26,348 nt of DNA from an uncultured Parabacteroides sp. (GTDB lineage: Bacteria > Bacteroidota > Bacteroidia > Bacteroidales > Tannerellaceae). The position numbers and the translations under genes are program-made. Within the stretch, counting starts at the first letter, position 1, and each line of letters opens with the position of its first letter. Under the pieces are notes generated by a model, which saw only the letters and a program-made list of their open reading frames with translations, had not been told where the DNA came from and made no database searches. Of the stretch, positions 7,829 to 16,100 are shown piece after piece. The DNA is taken from positions 1 through 26,348 of the forward strand of contig CALCST010000040.1 of the NCBI GenBank assembly GCA_937894065.1, read 5' to 3'.

Positions 7829-7902
7829 CAAGTTGACAAGAAGACAAGTTAACAAGGTTTTTTTCTTCTTGTCAACTTGTCTCTGAAGCCTTGTCAACTT
7901 TT
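7827..7902. repeat. Intergenic repeat family, copy 3 (double inverted pair)
   Basis: ACAAGTTGACAAGAAG (7828-7843) and CTTCTTGTCAACTTGT (7865-7880) are a perfect 16-bp inverted pair. A second word in each arm, ACAAGTTAACAAGG on the left and CCTTGTCAACTTT on the right, extends the pattern. The right side also holds CTCTGAAGCC, whose complement GGCTTCAGAG resembles the core of copies 1 and 6. The repeat fills the bioF-bioG gap. Confidence 0.86.
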
Positions 7903-7939
7903 AGTTATACAACTGCAAAATTTAAAAACAAAATATCAT

Positions 7940-8590
7940 ATGAGAATTGAAAAGACAATACACGACGGAAATAGCAGACTAGTGCTTTTCTTCAGCGGAT
8001 GGGCAGCTACGCCTGTGCAGTTTCGCCATCTTTCAGCCGGTGACGCTGATTGCTGGATTGTCTATGACTATCGTTCGCTTGATTTTCCTGAAATACCGGA
8101 GCATTATACAGAAATACATCTGATAGCTTGGTCTATGGGAGTATGGGTTGCTTCTCAAGTTGTTCCTGAATCTCGTCTGACGACGGCAACTGCTATCAAC
8201 GGAACTCCTTATCCCGGACATGATGAATGGGGTATTCCTGTAAATATTTTCCAGGGAACATTGGAATGTCTTGACGAGGCAAACTGGGCACGCTTCTGCC
8301 GTCGTATGTGTGGCAGCCGTACTCTTGCCGTACGTTACGAAGAACTTACGGACCGTCGCGTCGAAGAGTTGAAAGAAGAGTTGTCTTTTCTTAACGAACA
8401 GATGAAACAGCGTGGAAGTAACGAATTGTTTGTATGGAATAAAGCATTTGTATCATTGTCTGATCATGTGGTTCCGGCGGAGAATCAGTTATGTTATTGG
8501 AAACGTGCCGGTGTAAGAACTATAGAACTTGACGCTCCGCATCATCCTTTTCATCTGTGGAGTACTTGGGAGGAAATATGGAAGGAATAG
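7940..8590 (+). CDS. bioG: Pimeloyl-ACP methyl ester esterase, BioG type (DUF452)
   Basis: A 216-residue alpha/beta hydrolase of the DUF452/BioG family. It removes the methyl group from pimeloyl-ACP methyl ester, ending the BioC-dependent elongation cycle. The N-terminal LVLFFSGWAATPVQF and VYDYRSLDF segments and the nucleophile motif AWSMGVWVA (S65) fit BioG; the C-terminal DAPHHPFHLW supplies the catalytic His, and SDHVVP is a candidate for the acid. I start at the ATG at 7940. The longer frame from a TTG at 7877 translates the intergenic repeat and is not credible. Its end overlaps bioC by 13 bp. Confidence 0.92.
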   Translation: MRIEKTIHDGNSRLVLFFSGWAATPVQFRHLSAGDADCWIVYDYRSLDFPEIPEHYTEIHLIAWSMGVWVASQVVPESRLTTATAINGTPYPGHDEWGIPVNIFQGTLECLDEANWARFCRRMCGSRTLAVRYEELTDRRVEELKEELSFLNEQMKQRGSNELFVWNKAFVSLSDHVVPAENQLCYWKRAGVRTIELDAPHHPFHLWSTWEEIWKE

Positions 8591-9342
8591 ATTTGTCACA
8601 TATTGCCCGCCGCTTTGCTCGTGCTTGCCGTACATATGATGATGAAGCTGTTGCACAACAGAAGATTTGCCGTACTGCAGCAGGATATTTAGCAGAAATT
8701 ACCGAATCTTTATCCGTAAATACTGCATTGGAAATAGGATGCGGAACAGGTGGATTCACGGAGTATCTTCAATCTATGTTCTCTTCGGCAATATGGACAT
8801 TGAACGATTTGTGCGAGGAATCTGTTGCAATTGCCAGTCGTTTTGCAAAGGGAAATACTATTGTAATTGCTGGTGATGCCGAGAAAATAAGTTGGACTTC
8901 TCATTACGATCTGATAGTTTCTGCTTCAGCTGTTCAATGGTTCCGACGCCCGGATGCATGGATAGCTGCTATGGCAAATATTCAGGAAGAAGGGGGAATA
9001 TTATTCTTTACGACATTTCTGCCCGGAACTCTATTCGAGATTCGTTCAATAACATCTAAAGGTCTGGATTATCCGACAACTGACGATTGGCGTGGATGGC
9101 TTGCCGATTATTATGATGTAGTACTGATTAAGGACGAAGAAATAGTTCTCACATTTGATACACCAATGGATGTACTCAAACATCTTAAACTAACAGGGGT
9201 GACGGCAACCGGCAATGAATTCTGGACACGCTCAAAATTGGAAGAATTCTCCGTTTCATATAAAAAACTGTATTCCGAGTCAGACGGGAGAGTTAAGCTT
9301 ACATATCATCCTGTGTATTTTGCTTGCAGGAGAAAGAAATAA
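8578..9342 (+). CDS. bioC: Malonyl-ACP O-methyltransferase
   Basis: A 254-residue class I SAM-dependent methyltransferase. BioC methylates malonyl-ACP so that it can enter fatty acid elongation as a disguised pimelate precursor. SAM motif I is LEIGCGTGGFTEYL (G54-C-G-T-G58). The later segment LIVSASAVQWFRRPDAW is typical of BioC. The N-terminus IARRFARACRTYDDEAVAQ matches the usual FxRAAxxYdxxAxxQ start of the family. The ATG at 8578 has a good Shine-Dalgarno (GGGAGGAAAT) and lies inside the end of bioG, so the two are probably translated together. An in-frame start at 8557 is less likely. Confidence 0.93.
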   Translation: MEGIDLSHIARRFARACRTYDDEAVAQQKICRTAAGYLAEITESLSVNTALEIGCGTGGFTEYLQSMFSSAIWTLNDLCEESVAIASRFAKGNTIVIAGDAEKISWTSHYDLIVSASAVQWFRRPDAWIAAMANIQEEGGILFFTTFLPGTLFEIRSITSKGLDYPTTDDWRGWLADYYDVVLIKDEEIVLTFDTPMDVLKHLKLTGVTATGNEFWTRSKLEEFSVSYKKLYSESDGRVKLTYHPVYFACRRKK

Positions 9343-9353
9343 AAGTAGAAAAG

Positions 9354-9402
9354 TGGACGAGTTAACGAGTTGACAAGGAAGTCGTTTCTATAATTAATAA
9401 AC
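9354..9402. repeat. Intergenic repeat family, copy 4 (single arm) before bioD
   Basis: GGACGAGTTAACGAGTTGAC followed by AAGGAAG gives one orientation of the repeat words (CGAGTTAA, CGAGTTGA). TTAATAAACTGATAAAAC then leads to the bioD ATG, a diverged form of the AATAAACTCAAAAACT leader seen before the peptide transporter and bioB. Confidence 0.75.
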
Positions 9403-9412
9403 TGATAAAACA

Positions 9413-10045
9413 ATGAATAAAGAAAAAGTATGGTTTGTGACAGGAATAGACACAAACATTGGTAAAACTTATGCAACAGCCTATCTTGCAAAAGGATTGG
9501 CTGCCGAAAACCATTCTGTAATTACTCAGAAAATGATTCAGACAGGTTGCGACAAGGTTTCTGAAGATATAGAGATGCATCGTAAATTGCTTGGTATGGA
9601 TTTTCTGGAAGAAGATAAAAACGGACTTACATGTCCTTATATTTTATCTTATCCTTGTTCTCCGCATATGGCAGCAGAAAGGGATAATGTTGATATAGAT
9701 GTTGACAGAATAACAAAAGCTACTGAACAATTAGCTGAAAAATATGAGTATGTTTTGTTGGAAGGAGCAGGAGGATTGATGGTTCCAATCACCCATGATA
9801 TGCTTACTATTGACTATATTAAACAGCAGGGTTACCCGGTAGTTCTTGTTACAAACGGAAAATTGGGAAGTTTGAATCATACATTGCTTTCAATCTATGC
9901 TTGTCAGCAATATGGAATTGAGATTAAGAAAATAGTATATAATCTATATCCACGCTACGACGAGGAAATAGAACAGAATACATTGGAATATCTTCGCCGC
10001 CATTTCCCGAATATTACTTTGGAATTGATGGGAGAGATAGGGTGA
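9413..10045 (+). CDS. bioD: Dethiobiotin synthetase
   Basis: A 210-residue P-loop ATPase that closes the ureido ring of DAPA with CO2 and ATP. The N-terminal VTGIDTNIGKTYATAYLAKG holds the P-loop (K18, T19), and MIQTGC is the substrate-loop segment (the family usually has K-P-x-x-T-G). LLEGAGGLMVPI is the conserved Glu/Gly switch region. The late VVLVTNGKLGSLNHTLLS matches the usual VxxxxLGxINHTLL. Length is slightly short but normal for Bacteroidota. It is last in the operon, converging on a minus-strand phosphatase with a repeat between them. Confidence 0.95.
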   Translation: MNKEKVWFVTGIDTNIGKTYATAYLAKGLAAENHSVITQKMIQTGCDKVSEDIEMHRKLLGMDFLEEDKNGLTCPYILSYPCSPHMAAERDNVDIDVDRITKATEQLAEKYEYVLLEGAGGLMVPITHDMLTIDYIKQQGYPVVLVTNGKLGSLNHTLLSIYACQQYGIEIKKIVYNLYPRYDEEIEQNTLEYLRRHFPNITLELMGEIG

Positions 10046-10050
10046 CAGAG

Positions 10051-10125
10051 GACAAGTTGACGAGTTGACAAGGGGGAACAAGGTCCTTAACCCTTGTCAA
10101 CTTGTTCCCTTGTCAACATGTTCCC
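10051..10125. repeat. Intergenic repeat family, copy 5 (inverted, overlaps a gene end)
   Basis: GACAAGTTGACGAGTTGACA with AGGG on the left and CCCTTGTCAACTTG, CCCTTGTCAACATG on the right. GTTGACAAGGG (10064-10074) pairs perfectly with CCCTTGTCAAC (10091-10101), and further pairs extend the stem. The right half is translated on the minus strand as the last residues of the phosphatase. The hairpin may also separate the converging bioD and phosphatase transcripts. Confidence 0.85.
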
Positions 10126-10611
10126 TTTAATAAAATCCAGTAATCCACCGCAAGCATCTTCAAGCAAATCAAGAACAAGCTCAAAACCTGATGCTCCACC
10201 ATAATAAGGGTCGGGAACATAGTCATAAAGTTTGTTCTTTGAAAACTCAGTCATTTGATGAATCTTTTTTACTGAATCCAAATCCGGAGCCTTTTCTTTC
10301 AGGTCATCAACATTCCTGTTGTCCATACCAATTATAAGATCGAACTTATAGAAATCCTCAGTCCTTACTGGGCGTGAAATAGAATCAAGATTATAACCTC
10401 GCCTTATGGCATGGGCACGCATTCTGCTGTCAGCATTCTCTCCTTCATGATAGTTGATTATTCCTGCAGAATCAATGTAAATCTTATCTGTAAGATTCTC
10501 ATCAGCAACAAGCTTTTTCATTACCGCTTCAGCTGAAGGGGAACGGCATATATTCCCGAGACATACAAAAAGAACACTGTATTTATTAAATGTAGATTTA
10601 TTATTTTCCAT
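10087..10611 (-). CDS. Low-molecular-weight protein tyrosine phosphatase
   Basis: A 174-residue cytoplasmic phosphatase. The P-loop is C17-LGNIC-R23-S near the N-terminus (CxxxxxRS) with C17 as nucleophile, and D134 in VPDPYYGG is the general acid. IDSAGIINYHEGENAD and IIGMDNRNVDDL are also family segments. The body of the family ends around LEDACGGLLDFIKG. The last 11 residues (NMLTREQVDKG) are encoded by an intergenic repeat and look acquired. In other bacteria such enzymes act on tyrosine kinases of polysaccharide export; no such genes are nearby. It is on the strand opposite to the biotin genes. Confidence 0.93.
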   Translation of the reverse strand: MENNKSTFNKYSVLFVCLGNICRSPSAEAVMKKLVADENLTDKIYIDSAGIINYHEGENADSRMRAHAIRRGYNLDSISRPVRTEDFYKFDLIIGMDNRNVDDLKEKAPDLDSVKKIHQMTEFSKNKLYDYVPDPYYGGASGFELVLDLLEDACGGLLDFIKGNMLTREQVDKG

Positions 10612-10649
10612 GTTTTATTTATATTAATCCGTTTAAATCTAAATGATTT

Positions 10650-10804
10650 AAGTTTCGCAAGTTGCTCAACTTAAAAGTTAACAAGACTTCAGATACAAGT
10701 AGAGAAGGTCAGAACACTTGTAATTTCACGAATTATTATCCAAAAATCTTGTTAACTTGTCTTCTTGTCAACTTGTTATCTGGAAGTTGAGCCCAGCGAA
10801 ACTT
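10650..10804. repeat. Intergenic repeat family, copy 6: nested inverted-repeat element
   Basis: Outer arms AAGTTTCGC (10650-10658) / GCGAAACTT (10796-10804), then GCTCAACTT (10664-10672) / AAGTTGAGC (10784-10792), then AGTTAACAAGA (10676-10686) / TCTTGTTAACT (10747-10757) are all perfect. The inside holds TTCAGATACAAG, as in copy 1, and CTTCTTGTCAACTTGT, as in copy 3. It is the most complete copy and has the form of a small MITE-like or BIME-like unit. Confidence 0.85.
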
Positions 10805-10852
10805 GAATAAATGATATGCCCATAAATTTATCCCCTTTAAAAAGTATATTCA

Positions 10853-10860
10853 CAAAGATA
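10853..10860 (-). promoter_or_regulatory. Possible minus-strand -7 box for the phosphatase gene
   Basis: CAAAGATA reads TATCTTTG on the minus strand, a full match to TAnnTTTG. No clear TTG is found 19-22 bp further upstream. If used, the phosphatase mRNA would have a leader of more than 200 bases that includes the nested repeat. Confidence 0.4.
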
Positions 10861-10931
10861 AAAATACAGAATATATTATAATGCAGGAAGTTTTTGTAAT
10901 CTTTTTATTGTTGTACTCACTTATGTTTTAA

Positions 10932-11834
10932 CTATTGTTGTTTTATTCTATTATTACTGCGGAATTCTATTGGAGTCATCCCCAAATGCTTTTTTACATA
11001 TTGTGAGAAAAAAGATATATTGGAGAACTCAAAATCGATTGCAATTTCTTTGATGCTTTTGTTTGAGAACTTTAATTCTGTAATAATATGTTCTATTGTA
11101 TTTTCATTAATAATCTTCAGAGCATTTTTACCGCTTATTTTTTTTATGATTCTTGATAGATATTTTGATGAATATCCTAAAATATCAGCATAATAATCTA
11201 AAGTACGGTGTCTGCCGTTATCCCTTGATAATGTTTCCATGAATTGTTTGAAGATAAAGTCTGGTTGTTTAATGATGTCTTCAAAACTGTAGTAATGCTT
11301 TTCTGTAGTTTTTTTTGTGTCAGCTATAAATTCTCCGAAGAAAGCTGAAGCTATATATAGCAAAATCTCTTTTTGGTATTTATCTATATTGCTATTTACT
11401 TTAATTTCTATCAGATTTAGATACTGGTTAAATAAGGTCATTTCTTCTTCAGTAAAGTGTTTTATAGGATTTTGTTGTAGAAATCTGATTGATTTCCAGG
11501 TGTCTTTGTCAGTTTGAAATAATTTTCTTATGAATCTGCTAGAAAAACAAAAAACTTTGATTTTAGAATCTGTAGATTCATTTATTCTTCTTATTATGGT
11601 ATTAGGCAGACTTGATAAAATATCATTATTACTCAAATGTCTTATGGAGTTATTTAATTCAATATTAATAGAACCTTCTGCACAATATATCATAATGAAT
11701 ACTTCAAGTTTTACGCTTTGGTTTCCTAAAAATATATTATCCAGATTATTTGTAATAAAAAGATAGTCATCTGCATAACTATTATGTGAGCAGGACTCTT
11801 TTAGCATATCTAAACTTATGTATGTGATTTCCAT
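10932..11834 (-). CDS. AraC-family transcriptional regulator (next to RND efflux operon)
   Basis: A 300-residue protein. The N-terminal part (about residues 1-180) has a beta-rich, cupin-like pattern (SVKLEVFIMIYCAEGSINIEL, with ILSSLPNTIIRRI), the usual effector domain. The C-terminal part (about 197-295) holds the double helix-turn-helix: LDYYADILGYSSKYLSRIIKK and IKEIAIDFEFSNISFFSQYVKK, closing with GMTPIEFR, the AraC signature. It is divergent from the RND efflux operon, with 192 bp between the start codons. It probably controls that operon; this is inferred from position. The effector is unknown. Confidence 0.9.
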   Translation of the reverse strand: MEITYISLDMLKESCSHNSYADDYLFITNNLDNIFLGNQSVKLEVFIMIYCAEGSINIELNNSIRHLSNNDILSSLPNTIIRRINESTDSKIKVFCFSSRFIRKLFQTDKDTWKSIRFLQQNPIKHFTEEEMTLFNQYLNLIEIKVNSNIDKYQKEILLYIASAFFGEFIADTKKTTEKHYYSFEDIIKQPDFIFKQFMETLSRDNGRHRTLDYYADILGYSSKYLSRIIKKISGKNALKIINENTIEHIITELKFSNKSIKEIAIDFEFSNISFFSQYVKKHLGMTPIEFRSNNRIKQQ

Positions 11835-12026
11835 ATATTTTTTTATGCAAATATGCTGATTTTTATTAGAGAATTAATGTTGTAAAAAACCATAACATTA
11901 TTGTATTTTCTGTATTTAACAAAATATAGAGAAAAATGAGAAAATAGAATATATCTGTCTGAAAATCCGTTGTGTTTTTTGTTCAGATGAAGTCTACTTT
12001 TGCGCATATTTTTAAAACATATAAAT
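11835..12026. promoter_or_regulatory. Divergent control region, AraC gene / RND operon
   Basis: TAATGTT (11875-11881) and AACATTA (11894-11900) form a 7-bp inverted repeat near the AraC start, and TCTGAA (11958-11963) and TTCAGA (11982-11987) flank the RND promoter's upstream part. Either could be an operator. Both are candidates only. Confidence 0.45.
11970..12002 (+). promoter_or_regulatory. Promoter of the RND efflux operon
   Basis: TACTTTTG (11995-12002) is a full TAnnTTTG -7 box, with TTG at 11970-11972 and a 22-bp spacer. The expected start of transcription is a few bases after 12002, and the ATG used is at 12027. A TTG start at 12000 lies inside the -7 box and can be set aside. Confidence 0.7.
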
Positions 12027-13133
12027 ATGATTATTAAAACTATGCGTTTAAAATTTTGCTTTTTAATTATTGCGAGTATGATTGGAATTACATCCTGCCG
12101 GAATAAGCAGGATGAGCAAATAAAGCAAAACTATTCTATTTTAAAAATTAATGCAGTATCTGATAAAGAAATAACAACATCCTATTCTGCTTCTATTCAA
12201 GGAAAGCAAGATATAGACATTTATCCTCAAATAACTGGCTATATTGTTAAGTTGAATGTATCAGAAGGAGATGTTGTTAAGAAAGGTGAGGTCTTATTTG
12301 TAATAGATCAAATTCCATACAAAGCTGCTCTTGAAACAGCAATTGCTGATGTGAAAGTTGCTGAAGCAAGTCTTGCTACAGCAGAACTCACATATGAGAG
12401 TACCAAAAAGTTGTTTGAACAAAAGGTAGTTTCGGAATATAATTTGAAAACTACCAGAAATTCTTATCTAACAGCTAAAGCTCAATTGGCGCAGGCTGAA
12501 GCTAGAGAAATAAACGCTCGAAATGATTTATCATATACAGAAGTAAAAAGTCCTAGTGATGGAGTTGTTGGAAAAATTCCTTTCCGAGTAGGAACATTGG
12601 TAAGCCCTAGTATGCAAGAACCTTTAACTACCGTTTCTGACAATTCTCAGATGTATGTGTATTTCTCAATGACAGAAAATCAATTATTGAGTTTGGCACG
12701 TCAGTATGGTTCAATTAACAAGGCTCTTCAAGACATGCCAATGATTCAACTACAGTTGAATGATAATTCAATTTATGAAGAAAAAGGTAAAGTAGAGTCT
12801 GTAAGTGGAGTTATCGATAAAGAAACTGGTACGGTGGTAGCTCGTGCTGTTTTTCCCAATAAATCAAATCTCCTTTTTAGTGGTCTGTCAGGAAATATAT
12901 TGATTCCTAGTAGTTATGATAATTGTATAGTTATTCCTCAAGAGGCAACAGTTCAGTTACAGGATAAAATGATAGTTTATAAAGTTGTTGATGGCAAAGC
13001 ACAGTCTGCTCTTATAACAGTTGCTCCTGTTAATGACGGTCATGAATATATTGTATTAAATGGCCTGAAATTGGGAGACGAAATTATAGCTGATGGTGCA
13101 GGCATGATACGTGAAGGAACTCAAGTTAAATAA
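12027..13133 (+). CDS. RND efflux periplasmic adaptor (membrane fusion protein), lipoprotein
   Basis: A 368-residue AcrA/MexA-like adaptor that links the inner-membrane pump to the outer-membrane channel. The signal peptide ends in a lipobox ITSC (C24), so it is lipid-anchored. QDIDIYPQITGYIVKLNVSEGDVVKKGEVLFVID is the first half of the lipoyl domain (described here by its ends, QDIDIYP and GEVLFVID). An alpha-helical hairpin follows (about 100-160), then DLSYTEVKSPSDGVVGKIPF, the second lipoyl half. The beta-barrel and membrane-proximal domains follow. ATG at 12042 (MRLKF) is an alternative start. The pump gene begins 16 bp after the stop. Confidence 0.93.
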   Translation: MIIKTMRLKFCFLIIASMIGITSCRNKQDEQIKQNYSILKINAVSDKEITTSYSASIQGKQDIDIYPQITGYIVKLNVSEGDVVKKGEVLFVIDQIPYKAALETAIADVKVAEASLATAELTYESTKKLFEQKVVSEYNLKTTRNSYLTAKAQLAQAEAREINARNDLSYTEVKSPSDGVVGKIPFRVGTLVSPSMQEPLTTVSDNSQMYVYFSMTENQLLSLARQYGSINKALQDMPMIQLQLNDNSIYEEKGKVESVSGVIDKETGTVVARAVFPNKSNLLFSGLSGNILIPSSYDNCIVIPQEATVQLQDKMIVYKVVDGKAQSALITVAPVNDGHEYIVLNGLKLGDEIIADGAGMIREGTQVK

Positions 13134-13149
13134 TAATGAACTTTATTAT

Positions 13150-16100
13150 ATGAAAGGAAATATATTTATAAAGAGACCTGTAATGGCCTTATCCATATCA
13201 ATATTGATATTGATTGTAGGGTTTATATCACTTTATATGTTACCTGTTGAACAGTATCCAGATATTGCTCCTCCAACAGTCAGAGTTGAGGCTACATATA
13301 CGGGTGCCAATGCCGAAGCTGTATTAAATAGTGTTATCATGCCATTGGAAGAAAGTATAAACGGTGTGGAAAACATGATTTATATTACTTCAACTGCTAC
13401 TAACTCCGGAACAGCTGAAATTCTTGTATATTTCAAACAAGGTACGGATCCTGATATGGCTGCGGTTAATGTTCAGAACCGTGTATCTGAGGCACAAGGA
13501 CTTTTACCTTCTGAAGTTACAGCTATAGGTGTCAGTGTGATGAAGAGGCAAAACAGTTTTTTGCAGATAAATACCCTTATTAGTCCGGATAAACGTTTTG
13601 ACGAAACATTCCTAGCAAATTACTTGGATATAAATGTTATACCACAAATAAAACGAATTCAGGGTGTTGGTGATGTTCAGCTGATGGGTGATACTTATAG
13701 TATGCGTATTTGGATGAAACCAGATAGGATGGCTCAATATGGACTTGTTCCTTCTGATATTACTACTGTTTTGGGAGAACAGAATATTGAGGCTCCTACA
13801 GGCTCTTTAGCTGAAAGTTCAGATCGTGTTTTTCAGTACACAATGAAATATAAAGGTCGTTTGAAGAATGTAGAGGAGTTTGAAAATATTGTTATTCGTT
13901 CAAGGAATGATGGTTCTGTTTTGCGTCTTAAAGATGTTGCGGATGTTGAGCTTGGACGTCTGTCATATAGTTTTCATGGTGAAGCAGATGGCGTTCCTGG
14001 CGTAACATTCATGACATATCAGGTGGCAGGAGCAAATGCAACAGCTGTAAATGAAGAAATTTCTAAACTATTGGATGAAATTTCTGAAGATTTACCTACT
14101 GGTACAAAGTTCATTCAAATGATGAGTGTGAATGACTTCCTTTTTGCGTCTATACATAATGTCGTTGAAACATTGGTTATAGCTATTATTCTTGTAATAT
14201 TGGTTGTATATTTTTTCTTGCACGACTTAAAGAGTACGATTATTCCTTCAGTATCAATTATTGTATCTTTAGTAGGAACATTCGCATTTCTTATTGTTGC
14301 CGATTTCAGTATTAATATTCTTACTTTGTTTGCTTTGGTCTTGGCTATTGGTACTGTTGTTGATGATACAATTATTGTTGTTGAGGCTGTTCAGGCGAAA
14401 TTTGATGTCGGATATAAATCCTCATATCTTGCCACTAAAGATGCAATGAGCGATGTGACTATGGCAGTTGTTTCATGTACTTTTGTGTTTATGGCTGTGT
14501 TTATTCCTGTAACATTTATGGGAGGAACATCTGGGGTTTTCTATACTCAGTTTGGTGTTACTATGGCTGTTTCTGTAGGTATATCTTGCTTGAATGCCTT
14601 GACTCTTTGTCCGGCGTTGTGTGCCATGATGATGAAAGCTACCGATAGTGAAAAGTCGTCAAGTAGTTTAAGCGGAAGAATTAAAACTGCATATAATGTC
14701 TCATTCAATGCTATGATGGGAAAATATAAGAAAGGATTGATGTTTTTCTTTCATCACCGTTGGATGGTATGGACTTCTTTGATCGTATCAATGGCTTTGT
14801 TGGTTTATTTGATGGCTACAACAAAAACCGGTCTTGTTCCACAAGAAGATCAGGGTACTATGATGATTAATGTCAGCAGTTCTCCAGGAAACTCTTTGGC
14901 TGAAACAAATAAAATTATGGATAAGGTTCAAGACGTTTTAAGAGAAACGCCAGAGATTGAGCACTATTCAAGAATTACCGGTTTTGGTCTGATTTCAGGA
15001 CAAGGAACTTCATATGGCTCTGTAATTGTTCGTCTTCGTAATTGGGATGATCGAAAGGGAAAGGAACATACTGTAGATGCTGTTATGGCAAGGTTAAACC
15101 AGCGTTTCAGTGAGATTAAAGAGGCCCAGATATTTTGTTTTCAGCCAGCAATGATTCCTGGTTATGGTACAGGAAACTCTGTAGAACTTTATATGGAAGA
15201 TAAAACAGGTGGAGATATGGAACCTTTTTACAATGTTGTGATGAAGTTCTTACAAGAATTAAATAAACGACCGGAAGTTGCTATGGCTTATAGTTCATAT
15301 GCAATGAACTTTCCTCAGATAGCAGTAGATATTGACGCCGCTAAATGTAAAAGAGCTGGAATTTCTCCAAATGATGTCTTGAGTGCTTTGGGTAGCTATT
15401 GTGGCGGATCATATGTGTCAAATTTCAATAAGTTTGGAAAGGTTTATCGTGTTATGCTTCAGGCTTCTCCAGATCAACGTCTTGACAGACAATCTTTGGA
15501 TAATATGTTTGTCAGAAATGGAGATAAAATGGCTCCTATAAGTCAGTTCGTAACATTGCGTACTGTTTTGGGGGCTGAGATTGCCAAGCGTTTTAATTTG
15601 TATAATACTATTAATGTAAATGTGAATGCAGCTACTGGTTATTCTTCAGGAGAAGTACAAAAGGCTATTAAAGAAATAGCATCTCAGACTCTTCCATCGG
15701 GATACGATTATGAATATGGTGGTATGGCAAGAGAGGAAGCTTCAAGTGGAGGTGCTCAAACAATATTTATTTATACAATTTGTATTGTTTTGATTTATCT
15801 GATTCTGTCGTGCCTTTATGAAAGTTTTCTTATTCCATTGGCAGTTATATTGTCAGTCCCGTTCGGACTTATGGGAAGTTTCTTGTTCGCCAAAATAGCA
15901 GGTCTTGAAAACAATATCTATTTGCAGACCGGTGCGATTATGCTTATAGGTTTGTTAGCTAAGACAGCTATTTTGATTACAGAGTATGCTTTGGAAAGAA
16001 GACGAAAAGGGGTAGGTATAATTTCTGCAGCTTACTATGCTGCTCAAGCACGTTTCCGCCCGATTTTAATGACAGTTCTTTGTATGATTTTCGGTATGTT

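Larger units (their letters stand above)
10612..10931. other. 320-bp intergenic region between phosphatase and AraC gene
   Basis: No credible coding sequence. It contains the nested inverted repeat at 10650-10804 and, on the minus strand, a -7-like box at 10853-10860 that could start the phosphatase transcript. The rest is AT-rich with nothing I recognise. Confidence 0.6.

Noticed and set aside
7877..7939. N-terminal extension of BioG from a TTG start
   Set aside because: The extra 21 residues are a translation of intergenic repeat copy 3; the ATG at 7940 starts directly at the family's N-terminus.
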